From NCBI GenBank assembly GCA_037157565.1, contig JAZHRO010000012.1, forward strand, positions 54,799,501 through 54,863,500: a stretch of 64,000 nucleotides of DNA. The letters run 5' to 3'. This document shows positions 11,985-22,100 of the stretch, piece by piece (position 1 is the first letter of the stretch; every line of letters starts with the position of its first letter). The position numbers were made by a program, and so were the translations under genes. This DNA comes from Thalassia testudinum. Lineage: Eukaryota > Streptophyta > Magnoliopsida > Alismatales > Hydrocharitaceae. The notes under the pieces are model-generated. The model was not told the DNA's origin. It did not search any database and worked only from the letters and a program-made list of their open reading frames with translations.

Positions 11985-12180
11985 GCCCAGAGGGCCTAAC
12001 AAGTTAGTGTAGGGTGGCTAGCTGAACCCCGGGCCCCATGGGGTGCTTAGCTCCCTCCCTACACTAGTAGCTCACCTCGATACCATGTACGCGAGGGCCA
12101 ACAGAAGTCGGTGTAGAGTGGCCAATCCTAACCCCGGGTCCCAACCCAAGGGCGGCTAGCTCCGCTCTACACTAAATGGG
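11985..12180. repeat. Tandem pair of inverted-repeat units in LTR Z
   Basis: Two diverged units, about 11993-12070 and 12112-12175, each begin GTGTAG(A/G)G TGGC and end C(T/C)CTACACTA, so each can fold on itself. Each holds a CCCCGGG(T/C)CC core. Just upstream, GGGGTCT(A/T)GCCCCTC words repeat at about 11905-11950. Confidence 0.65.
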
Positions 12181-12874
12181 GACAGTCGCTCTCCATGGTA
12201 CCACGTGCTCAGGGGCCAGCACACTTGCCATCTACATTTTCAGGCCTTTCCATCTATCCACAGGAGCTCTACTCCTAACTCCCTGTAGGGTTCATGCTCA
12301 TGTTCACCACACTATTCCAATCTAGGTTTCATCATTCACAATTCGATTCTCGTTTATACACATGCAGCTCGTATTTCCACAATTTAACACATGCAATACG
12401 TGATATCACAGGTAACTGTTTAGTTATCTCAGGCAGCTCATATTCTAACAGGCAGCTCGTATTCATTAGCAAGCAGTTGCTAACAATTTAGCTCATTCAT
12501 TTATAAATACAATTTCAATTACGCAAACAATCAGTTAAACCATTTCTCCTCCTAGGGTTCATGCCACATCCTAAGTTTCCAATTGTCTAATTTTCATACA
12601 TGCATTCATATTTTATAAGTATAACAGGGGTGGACCACTCTACCAGACAATCCGGGAGTACTGGGGGTTCGAACTGCATGCCCACATGCCTATGCACGCC
12701 CCAGACACGCAACTGGTTGAAGTCCTATACCAAGGAACACACCACAATGGAAGATTCAGAATAGTATATAAAGGCTTCTAATATGTTGAGAAACTCACAA
12801 GGAAAGCACAGATACTTTGTTTGCATAAAATGGATCTCGATCTGACCCTAATGGGTCGAAAACGTGTCTGCAGA

Positions 12875-13290
12875 CCCAAATCAGACATCTGGAAATAAGT
12901 CCAGATGTCATAAAAGTCACAGAGACTCACCTCAAGCTCCTGTAGTGACCTCATACATCCAGGACTCCTCTGCGACCGTCTGGAAATAGTTTTAGTCGTC
13001 CGACCAGTCCTCCGATCATCTGGAAATGCCTCCGGTCGTCTGGTAAGATGTCCAGACATCCGAAAGTGCGTGGAAGGGCATTCCGCGCACCTTCCCAAAG
13101 CTGCTCCTGTGCACGACAGAGCAGCAAACCACTTTAGGCCAAACAGATCACATCTGCATTGCAGCCTACATGGCCATAACCTCAAGGAAGACGTACATTC
13201 TCAATAAAATTGCTTTCAAACGTCTGGTGTTGATGCCAAACGTCCAGCCAGTCATCCGGAAGACACTCTGGACGTCTGATACTGGAAAAA
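12875..13290. repeat. AGACGTCT-type motif cluster in LTR Z
   Basis: Many degenerate copies occur: CAGACATCTGG, CCAGATGTC, CCGTCTGG, CAAACGTCTGG, CTGGACGTCTGA. Another group is at 13686-13735. The words are more decayed than in S or B, with frequent CG to CA/TG changes. Confidence 0.75.
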
Positions 13291-13587
13291 TTCCAGTATC
13301 AGACTGCTCTCCTGTGCTTCTCGCTGTGCTCCGCCGCGGCTCCTTCCGCTTCACTGCAGCCCGAACTGCTGCAGAAGGTTGGGGACAATGCCCCAACGTC
13401 CTCCTCCTCCTACAGGCACCGTGGTGGCCATGTGAGCCTTCGACCAGCTTCCACGAAACTCACAACCTCAGCCCTCTCCTCCTCCCCACGCCCGCTTCTC
13501 CTCCTCGCTCTCGCACGCCTCTGCTTACAACAGTGGAAAGTGGAGCGTGGTGGTAGTGGTGGAGTGGAGACGAGAGGAAGGGGGTCT

Positions 13588-13595
13588 CTTTTATA
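13588..13595 (-). promoter_or_regulatory. TATA box of LTR Z
   Basis: TATAAAAG lies on the minus strand, in a position consistent with transcription in the LTR's own (minus) orientation. Confidence 0.5.
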
Positions 13596-14479
13596 GGAAC
13601 GGGGAGTTAAGGTTCGGCAGGGGAGAGAAGAAGGGTCTGCGCACCGCCTGCACGTAGAACACAGAGTGCGTACAGATTTTTCAATTTCCAGACGTCCGGG
13701 AAGGGGTCCAGATGTCTGGCCAGATGTCTTAAAAGGCCAAAATTAGGACAGGTCTTTACACCGCCGCTCCACACCTCCATCCGCCTCGCCAACCACCCCA
13801 TAAGCTCTGCAACACTCCACTGATCGTAAACCCTCACTTCACTCACCACTCCATGCCCCCAAAACACCCCCTAAACACACCCACTCACGCACATAGGGTG
13901 CCCTAGGCACGCACACTTTGGCAGCCCCACGCCACGTTGACCCCCACAACACGTTTGCCGTGTCTCAATGAATCCTTCTGAGATTTCTGACGAGGCCGCA
14001 AGGCCGTTTTCGTCTTAACAGGTGTTGGAGGTCCGCTGCCATTGATGCAAGCGAGGATCTTGCTTGTGAGCTTGCTCTAGGTCTCCTCGCTCCAGGTGCA
14101 TAGCCCCAAGGTGTGCGGACTCCCCTCGTGCATAGATCCAGGCAACCAATTGGCACTGAAGGCCAAAGTAGCCGCTGCAATCAAGTGAAGACACCTACTG
14201 TGAACGCACGTGAAAGGAGGTGGGAAGATAGTCCCACCTCGGAAAATCTTGGTGTGCCGCAATGGAATAAATTGAAAAAGTGCAGTAGGCTCTTCGCCTC
14301 CTGACTACGGGTGAGGTCCCACTCACCTTCTCACCACCTCATCCGTGACCTTGCCTCCACGGACCTGGTGTGACCCGTATACCCGGCCTTGCACTCCTCG
14401 CACACCACCGCACGCTGGTGGGCCTTGTCCCGGGTGCATACTCAACCCGATTACCCGAGACAGTGGCTCTGGGAAAGCG

Positions 14480-14850
14480 AGCCTAAGAGAGAAAGAGGAA
14501 GAGAGAGCACTTGCGGGTAGGGGTAGGTTTTGCTCTCGCAGGAAAGGAGAAGAAGAAGAAGCCAAGGAAGAAGAAGGTGGAGGCCAAAGAGAGCTAAGGA
14601 AGGAGAAGGCAAGAATGAAGAGGAAGAAGCTGAAGTCAAATAGGCTAAAGTGCTGAAGAAGAAAGAGAAGGAGAAGGAGCTGAAGGCAGAAGGAAGATAA
14701 GCTGCCAAAGAAAGAAAAGAGAAGGAAGGAAAAGAAGCAAAGAAAGGCTAAGGCATAGGCACGAGAACAAAAGAAAAGAAAGAAAGAAGAAGAAGGAAGA
14801 AAGCAGCCAGCGACAGAGATCAAAGAAGAGAAAAAGAAAAAAAGAATTGT
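14480..14850 (+). repeat. Purine-rich (GAA/AAG) segment in the 5' LTR of A
   Basis: About 370 bases are almost free of pyrimidines on the plus strand. Equivalent segments are at 41260-41600, 46840-47180 and 53985-54320, with the complement at 38700-38990 in the minus-strand solo LTR. The long Leu/Phe/Ser-rich antisense frames here come from this composition and are not genes. Confidence 0.8.
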
Positions 14851-14864
14851 AGCACCCATAGTTT

Positions 14865-14895
14865 TAGACGTCTGATTCGCAAAATCAGATGTCCA
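14865..14895. repeat. Inverted AGACGTCT pair, 5' LTR of A
   Basis: TAGACGTCTGATT, a short loop, then AATCAGATGTCCA. The matching site of the 3' LTR is 41616-41645. It lies about 240 bases before the LTR end. Confidence 0.8.
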
Positions 14896-15135
14896 TTTTT
14901 TGTGCTTTCTTTATATACATTGATATTCTGTGTTTTGCACTATAACTCTGATTTTCATTGCATACTATATTCAATTCTCCAAAGTTGTGCTCTTGATTTT
15001 TAAACCTCAATTTGCTCCCTGTGTTCGAGCTCAGACTTAAAACTTCGAGTAATAAAATCTATCTATTTTCGAGCAATTTCAACCTATACTACAACGCATC
15101 AATTTTTAAATCCTGATTTCACCTCATAAACATTT

Positions 15136-15153
15136 TGGCGCCGTTGCCGGGGA
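15136..15153 (+). promoter_or_regulatory. Primer-binding site of element A (tRNA-Asp)
   Basis: TGGCGCCGTTGCCGGGGA starts four bases after the LTR end and is complementary to the 3' end of plant tRNA-Asp. This primer is characteristic of Athila-type elements. Confidence 0.9.
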
Positions 15154-16196
15154 GCAACGGGCGATTGATTTAGAAATCTTGATCACAATTTCTGATTTGG
15201 TACTAGCTTGATATATCTCTTTTGTTATGATTGTTTCAAGGAAGACAACTGCACAGCAAGCACACCCGGGGCAAGTAATCTCTGATTAGCCCTTTCTCTT
15301 AATCCCCTAATTCTGAAAAGGAAAAACAAGATAAAATCAATTAGGGCTACCTACTTTCCATCATTAGCTAAGTCACCAAAGTTGCCTGATTTTGATTTCA
15401 ACAAATATTGATTTGTGCATCCATTTAAGGTAACTAGGGCTACCACCTTCTTTATTGAGCCCTAGATACCATATTTTTGGCAACTAAATTGGACCAAAAT
15501 TAGAGCCAAATTAAGGATTCCAATTTAGGATTTTAGAGACACACCTTGCTAAGCAAGAATCAACTATCCAAAAAGAGGTGTGCCTAAGCCTTGGTTGAAA
15601 AGACTTATTTAAGAGAAACCCTAAAATTCAAGCTCTTAATTTCACTTGAATCCTAAAAGAAAGGACCTAAAGCTTCTTAAAGGACAAATAGGTGAATTTA
15701 ACCTCTTTTTGGGTTAACCAACCTTGCAATTAGGTCACTTTTGCACTCAATACATCTAAAGTTCAAGTGGAAGACTTAAGAGGTCAAAGTCCCCATTCCG
15801 GTCTACCTGGAACCTCAGTGACAAGAGAGGTCAAGTGGGGGAAACCTTGTAACTCGTGGGGATGCTCTACCATGTAGGGGTCTTTGCAGGACTCTCCCTC
15901 TCTAGCTGCCCAGGTATTTCTCAGGTGGACGACTTTCTAACTAAGGGGTATCATCCGCTCCGAACCTCTATAGTCATCCAAATTTTTAGGTGTCTTGATT
16001 GGGTCCAGCACATTCTAATCTCATCCAAAACCATCGGTGCATGTTCGGAAGGAGCTCCTTAAGACCATCCTTAAGACCTCCTTAAGTGACTCACTCCCGC
16101 CGAGGCCAAGCCTTGACGTCCGTGTTTGTGCAGCAACCCCACCACATAGACATCTCCTCTGATTCATCAGAACCCAATTCTCCTTCTTCCATCATC
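15154..16196 (+). other. Leader of element A (5' untranslated region)
   Basis: About 1.0 kb separates the primer site and gag, and I see no coding domain in it. Bases 15770-16015 are closely similar to 48268-48500 in the leader of B (shared words: ACTTAAGAGGTCAA, TCTACCTGGAA, GTAGGGGTCTTTGC, GACTCTCCCTCTCT, CTCAGGTGGACGA). A donor-like GTAATC (15275) and a pyrimidine-rich stretch ending CTCAG (15924) would allow a spliced leader; that is inference. Confidence 0.75.
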
Positions 16197-17660
16197 ATGG
16201 CACAACCAGTAGAAGAAGAGAATAACCTTGAAAACAAACTCCAGTGCCTGAATGATCTATTTCAAGCCTTTGTAAACTCGCCGCAGCGTCCTATGATGCG
16301 AGATCACTATAATCCCACTGCGGTGGCGATCAAACCTCGAGTCCAAATCCTAGCTGGAGGTCCTGATTCTGAACTCAAGGCCAACATGATTCATGCTATT
16401 CCAAAGTTTCATGGGCTTAATTCCAAGGATCCCTTCCAGTACATCAAACAACTTAAACATCTGGCCCAAACCTTCGGGTCAGATGTCCAAAATTGGGATA
16501 TTCTTCTTATGAAGATGTTTTCCTTCTCTCTCATGGACAAAGCAGCTCACTGGTATCAGACTCAAATGTATCCAATTGCAATCCAAATTCTTGAAAAAGT
16601 TCTTCCCAGTTGGTCAGACAAATGCCTTAAGACACCAAATCACACACTTCACCCAGCAATCTGGAGAACCTCTTCATGAAGCATGGGACCGTTTTATGGA
16701 TCTCATGTGAAAGTGCCCCCATCACGAAGTTCCTAAATGGGAACAAGTTCAGTCTTTTTACCAGGGACTCTATGAAGATATCTACTTATTCGTCAATGCA
16801 ACCTACGGAGGAAATATCATGGGTCAACACAAAGACACTGTGTGGGAGATTCTCGAGAATATGTGCGAGAATTCCATCAATAATGACTCCATGGGCTTAT
16901 TCGATCGGAAGAAAGCCTGCACATCGACGAATCCGAGGGAAGCACACGAGACGTAGAGCCTGTCCACATCTGTCGACTTGGAACTGATGGCCAGTCGGTT
17001 GGACAAGGTCTCTATCATCGAGAAGAAAGTGGATGAGCTGACTCGACATCTGTACCGAGCCACCTCTACGCAAAACCCATTTGCACAGTCGCCTCTTGGG
17101 AGGAAAGCTGTGCACAACATCTATCACCGATCTTCTAAGTGGATGGACTCGTATCCACCCCCATCTGACTCTAGGACCGGAGGAAACTCTGATCTGACCT
17201 ACTCTAGTTGGGGGAACTCTGAACCCTCGTACTCTGACTTTCCAGAGGTTCCTCAGACCTGCGAGGACCTCAACGTCATCCAGAATGACTGATTGTCTAA
17301 TACCTATAACCTTGGATGGAGGAATCATCCCAACTTCCTGTGGGTGGGAAATAATCAGAATCAAAGTCCATTATATCAACCCCATCCACAAGCTCCTTGT
17401 CCATACCAACCGCCTCAGCCTCGGCCCAACCCCACATATCAATTTGGGCCAACCCAAACAGATCAAATGACTCTTATCCTTTAGACTATGGCTGACATTC
17501 AGAATATGAATGCGGCTCTGCAAAATAGCACAAGGACGAGATCACAGAGGTACGAAATCAACTCACCCAGATGGCGAATTTCCGCCAACCTGGCACACTC
17601 CCTTCACAACCTCTACCGAATCCAAATAACGTGCTGAGCTAGAGGCGCGTTATGAACCCA
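16197..17660 (+). pseudogene. Element A gag
   Basis: The capsid-type protein of an Athila-like element, broken. The Met at 16197 (MAQPVEEENN) is the best start; the open frame continues from further upstream without an ATG. Residues about 65-165 hold the retrotransposon gag core (IHAIPKFHGLNSKDPFQYIKQL, then FSLMDKAAHWY). The frame is lost at about 16590-16680. A second readable part in another frame (16978-17484) holds LASRLDKVSIIEKKVDEL and the Athila gag signature YNLGWRNHPNFLW, with a stop at 17290-17292. No CCHC zinc knuckle is visible. P and O carry the same GWRNHPNF signature. It encodes no working protein. Confidence 0.82.
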
Positions 17661-17959
17661 AATCTGGGCTAAGCTCACATGATTTATCAGGCCCCTTCTG
17701 TTCCATCACATGATGGGATGGAAGCTTCAACATCATATGCGAGATTTCAGCAGCAGCCACCTATTTTACCAACTCCGAACCAAAACTAGGCAGGATTAAA
17801 TTCTGTAACAACCCATAGTGGCAAAGCAACACAAGACCCACCTTATCCAAGCCACTTTCAGCCTGGTAGAAACCCAAGCCCTAGGATAGTTATCCAGGAC
17901 ACCCCTATCCCAAATCAAGAACTTGGACCTATTCTAGAGGAACCATCCAAGGCTCCATT

Positions 17960-19100
17960 TCCCGAGGCCTTGACCAAGGGAAAGAGGACAAACAAACTCG
18001 TGGCTCCTAAGGAGGATCTGGTCAAGCTCTTTGAATAGGTCCATATAAATATCCCCTTGATGGATGCAATCCACCACGTATCGGCTTACGCATGATTTTT
18101 GAAGGATGTGTGTACACCCAAGCTTAGGCCACGAGCCAAAAGTGGGAGTCCGATCGTACTGTCAGAGCAAGCCGACTCTGTAATGTTGAGCAAACTCTTA
18201 CCTAAGGCAAAAGACCTAGGTACTCCCCTGATTTCCTGTACCATTGGTGACACTTAATTTGACAGAGCTTTATTAGACTTAGGAGCCTCCATAAACCTAA
18301 TACCTACATCCCTCCTTGACCACCTTGAAGAATCTGAGCTTACACCAACAGAGGTGACATTACAGTTAGCTGACTGATCTATTAAGTCACCTAAAGGAGT
18401 TCTTGAGGATGTCATTGTTAGGGTACGGGATTTCTATTTCCCGTTGGATTTTGTAGTCTTGGATATGATGCTCCAGAAAACCCAAGGGATATACAAATTA
18501 TACTAGGGAGACCCTTTCTGACCACTGCTAGGGCCAATATAAATTGTGAGGAGGAACAAATTGAACTGAAATTCGGGAACCAAACACTAAAGGTTGACAT
18601 CTTTAAGGCCCAACAAGGGAATAATTGCGTGTCATAGAATAGATATGTGATATCAAGGCAATGGTTGATAAGCCGTATATTGAGGGCAACCTGATTACTT
18701 CAGATCAACCACGAGAGGATCAAAACCTGCAAACAGAGGAGTCCAAATCTAACTTAGATACACCCATAACTCTTTCCCTTGCTCCTGACACACACCCTGC
18801 ACCGCCCACTGCTGCTGATAACCCCATTCTAGAACTCAAGCCTCTTATGAACCATCTAAAGTATGTATTTTTGGATTCCAATCAGACGTTTTTGGTGATT
18901 ATCAACTCCAAACTCACACCTGACCAGGAATCCTATCTGTGTACTATTCTCCAGCAACATTGTAAAGCCATTGGATGGACTCTCGATGATTTGACTGGTA
19001 TCAGCCCCTCTTACTGCACACATCGTATCTACATCGAAGAGGGCACACGACCTTCCCATGAAATGCAGAGACGTTTGAACCATAATCTGCAGGAGGTCGT
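17960..19100 (+). pseudogene. Element A protease and start of RT (pol part 1)
   Basis: A retroviral-type aspartic protease is readable around 18240-18480. The catalytic DLGAS sits at 18277-18291, followed by LIPTSLLDHL, TLQLAD-SIKSPKGVLEDVIVRV and FYFPLDFVVLD. In-frame stops lie just before (GDT-FDRALL) and within it. An open 156-codon stretch follows at 18661-19131, with the RT lead-in LELKPLMNHLKYVFLDSNQTFLVIINSKLT, KAIGWTLDDLTGISPSYCTHRIY and MQRRLNHNLQEVV. Reading stops at 19100, exactly where LTR C2 inserts, and resumes at 32162 with VKKEIIKWLDAGIIYPISDS. Confidence 0.85.
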
Positions 19101-20789
19101 TGACAAGTCAACTTTCCACTTTGCGTTGTAGTATTTGAGTGGTGGAAAAATTGACTAATCAAAAAAATGAAAATAACCACTCACAGAAGAGTGGGTCGTG
19201 TCCACAGGGAGGAAATTATGCAATAAACTCTTAATTATTTTATATTCTTTTGGATAACTGCGAAATCCCTATTCAAATCTGACATAAAATGCGAAGGAAA
19301 ATAGATTCACAATAACTTAAAAAGATAAGGGTATATGTGCAGTTTTCCCTCACTGAAATCTTTAATAAATTTATGATGATTTTGTGTAATTTTCACTTGT
19401 CATATACTAGAGAGAATCGGTGCACGTGTTGATCCCAAAATCAATCTAAAACAAGTGAATATTAATAACATGCAATTATAAGGAAATATGAGTGTGCATG
19501 CGCAATTCTACTATAATAAAATAATAATAAATAAATAATCAAATTATGTGGCAATGGCAGTGAATGTAAATTTTAATTGACATCAAAACAGAGCATTTTC
19601 TCTCTCTCCTCCTCGCGAGAGAGAGAGAGCACCAGCGGGCGGTGGAGAGGCTAGGGAGGTCGGCGAGGATGAGGGCTATCCGATGGAGGCCGCGGCGTCA
19701 ACGAAGATGGCCGAAGGTGGCTGACCAGCAGAGGAGAAGTGGCCAGAGGAGGCTGCCTGCTGTAGCCGCACGCCTGCGGGAAGGAGCTGGAGAAGGGCAC
19801 CTGCAGGGGGCTGCTGGTGGTCGTGAAGGCGCGCAGCGCCTTTAGGCGCGGCTGGAGGGAAGCGTTGTGTGGGAGGCTGTGTAGGTCTGCGGTGATGGCG
19901 GGCGGACGCTTGCTGGGAGGTTGAAGGCACTGGCGGGTCTGCAGTGCTGTGCTAGGGCGGGGCTACAGGCGCTTGCAGGGTTGGGCGTTGCCTGCATGAG
20001 CGTGGAGGAGTGGCAGCGTTGGAAGGGCACCCTGCAAGAACGCTGGAACAGGGTGGACGCGCCTGCGGGCGCTTGAAGACGGGTGCAAGCGTGCGCTGCA
20101 GGGAGGCACGAGTGGCGCGGTGCTAGCGCCTGCAGTAGTGCGGGCAGATGCGCCTGAGATGGCTGCAGGCTTGGTGCGGCGCGGCTGTAGACGCTTGCAG
20201 TGGCACGCGCCTGTGGGGAGGTGCTTGCGAGTGGAAGGAAAGGTAGGTGCTGGAGGCAGAGGTGCTGGAAGGTGGGTGCGATGGGGCATCTGCGGGTGCG
20301 CCTACAGGGGTGCTTAATGCGGTTGGAGGATGAAGGCGGGAGTGCTTGCGGACGCAGGTGGCTAGGCGGTCTGTAGAGGGCGCTAGGGCACGGCTGCAGG
20401 CGCTTGCAAGGGTGCGCGCCTGCGGGGAGGTGTGTTAGTTCAACCACTCATATATAATATTTTGATGATTTTACAAAATGAAGAAATGAAATAAAAAAAT
20501 AAAGCGTAGCATATTGTTTTCTCTCTGTAATAACATATTTGCAGGATTTCAAAAAGCTTTCCAAGATGGGAGATTAAAAGCGTGAAGACAAGTAGCAAAA
20601 GTATTAGGTCTTACGCTTTTTCATGTAAACTTTCAATGGTTGTAATTTTCATTTTATTTAAGTCTAGAAATGTTGTAAAGAGCCCCCAAACATAACCTAT
20701 ATATAGCTAACTTAGGCTCTCTACACTTAGGATAAATTAGAAACAAAAACCCAACACTCAAACTTTTATCAAACATCCAGAACAATGGT

Positions 20790-21380
20790 CAAGCATCTGA
20801 TTTTCCAGTTTAAGACGTCTAACAAGTATCTCAGACGTCTAATTTCCAAGAGTTCTACCTTCGATTTGTCTCCTCATAAACATCAGTCAAAGCACTTCAC
20901 TTTCAGACTTCGATAACCTTACACAAACGTTTGATTCTTTGCCCAGACGTCCTCAGACTAACCGTTAGACTTAGCTTAGTCAAAAATCAATTTCCAGACA
21001 TCTTGACACACTTCCAGACGTCTGCCTTTGAATCGTTGGCCATGATTTTCTATGCGTATCTCTTTACGGCCACATAACCTTTTGGCAGAAGAAGTAGGGG
21101 AGAGTATTTAGGTTTTCAGACGTTTAGTAATGTCCTCAGACGTCCATAACAACGTCTGATCCTCTAAACCTAGAACCTTGTTTGCATCTGATGAAAACAA
21201 GAACGAATCCACCCTTCATTAGACATCCAATAACATAATTAGACGTCTTATGTGAAAATATCGGACGTCCTTCTTTTGATCCAATGGAGTCTGTCTTGGA
21301 TGGCCTACAGTATTAGATGACCAGAAGAACAATCAGACGTCCTATAAGACGTCTGATCCTAAAATTAGACGTCTGATATT
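20790..21380. repeat. AGACGTCT motif cluster in the 5' LTR of S
   Basis: By eye about ten exact GACGTC cores occur, usually as (T/C)AGACGTCT(G/A)A, plus several decayed GACATC or GATGTC forms. They lie upstream of the TATA box, that is in U3. The 3' LTR has about thirteen exact copies at 30228-30835. Confidence 0.88.
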
Positions 21381-21494
21381 GCTATCAGACTCATCATTGC
21401 CCTGATTTGGTGTGGATTTCGTCCTAAACTCTTGGGATTTGTCTCCAACGGCTAGAAGAGCTCTCCCAAGTGTTCTTGAAGGTTCCAAACTTGC

Positions 21495-21504
21495 CTATAA
21501 ATAG
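21495..21504 (+). promoter_or_regulatory. TATA box of the S 5' LTR
   Basis: CTATAAATAG lies about 540 bases before the LTR end, in GCCTATAAATAGACTACAAC. The 3' LTR has the same box at 30942-30951. It is the expected Pol II promoter of the element. Confidence 0.75.
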
Positions 21505-22047
21505 ACTACAACTCCTCTTAGGCAAGACACACCTCTTGAGATACAATTCCATTAGAAAAATCTCTTGCTCACTACTCTAAACTCCATCTTGCCCTTGTGC
21601 TGTGCTAATACTCTGATCAAAGGGCAAATCCATACTCCCGGCTCACTCCGTTTTGCAAATCATCAGGGAGTTCTTTTCATGCTTAGTAGATAAGAAAGCA
21701 ACTAAATTATTTGGGTGCTCTATAGGTGTTATTTTACTTCTTAATTTTTGTACTTTGGGTATCCGACGTGTCGGGTCCCCGTCTCTTCATTTTGAAGGAA
21801 GAAACCTCCGTTTAGGGATCGGAGGTGGGATTTGTAATTGAGGTACACTACCCTCGTTTAAGTAGTGTGGTTAGTGGACTTATCGCCTTATGATCGAAAA
21901 TCCTAAGTCAAGAGATTGGCTTAGATGGTGGTTTTCACCCATCTTGGGTTTCCACCTAAAAATAATTGAGTACATTATGTGATTGAATTTTTGTATTACA
22001 ATATTCTATAATTTCACTATTCACCTCCCCTGTAGTGCAATTTCATT

Positions 22048-22060
22048 TGGTATCAGAGCA
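22048..22060 (+). promoter_or_regulatory. Primer-binding site of element S (initiator tRNA-Met)
   Basis: TGGTATCAGAGCA lies two bases after the LTR end and is complementary to the 3' end of initiator tRNA-Met, the usual primer of plant copia elements. Confidence 0.93.
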
Positions 22061-22100
22061 GGTTTTTCACCTACAAGAGTAACATCCGTGGAAAGATCAC

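Larger units (their letters stand above)
11115..13760 (-). mobile_element. LTR Z, solo LTR (minus), probably of a chromovirus-type Ty3/gypsy element
   Basis: The 5' LTR of A is broken after GTCCTCGCC (11114) and resumes at CCGCCGCTCC (13761). The flanks TCGCC/CCGCC form a target duplication with one change. The insert runs TGTTACGAACC...GGTCTTTACA, so it reads TGTAAAGACCTG...TAACA on its own strand. A minus-strand TATAAAAG box is at 13588-13595. It lacks the terminal hairpin and the CTCCCTGTG box of the Athila-like LTRs, so it is another family; the TGTAA...AATTTTGG start resembles Tekay/Del chromovirus LTRs, a lineage call I hold weakly. AGACGTCT-type words occur at 12875-13290 and 13686-13735. 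Confidence 0.7.
5302..15132 (+). mobile_element. 5' LTR of element A, in three pieces
   Basis: The LTR pieces are 5302-6425, 10861-11114 and about 13761-15132. They align in order with the 3' LTR (36440-38417 plus 41154-41880). Insertions X and Z separate them. The LTR starts with a hairpin (5302-5318), has a TATA-box position at 6239-6246 mutated to TACAAAAG, a long purine-rich segment at about 14480-14850, an inverted AGACGTCT pair at 14865-14895, the box CTCCCTGTGTTCGA near 15016 and an AATAAA about 80 bases before the end. The primer site follows directly. Confidence 0.88.
20433..22045 (+). mobile_element. 5' LTR of element S
   Basis: This 1613-base LTR reads TGTTAG...TTTCA, with a clear TATA box at 21495-21504 and about ten GACGTC motif copies between 20814 and 21372. 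It is highly similar along its whole length to the 3' LTR, with scattered substitutions; several are CG to CA/TG changes within the GACGTC motifs. Confidence 0.93.

Noticed and set aside
14323..14859. 178-residue minus-strand frame rich in Leu, Phe and Ser, resembling a membrane protein
   Set aside because: It is the antisense of the purine-rich LTR segment; similar frames arise in every A/B LTR from composition alone.
15136..15153. A tRNA gene
   Set aside because: Only the 18 bases complementary to the tRNA-Asp 3' end are present, directly after an LTR, which is the primer-binding site arrangement.
19842..20447. 201-residue minus-strand Pro/Ala/Ser/His-rich frame
   Set aside because: It lies in the GC-rich middle of LTR C2, has low-complexity composition, and is cut by the S insertion without any recognisable domain.
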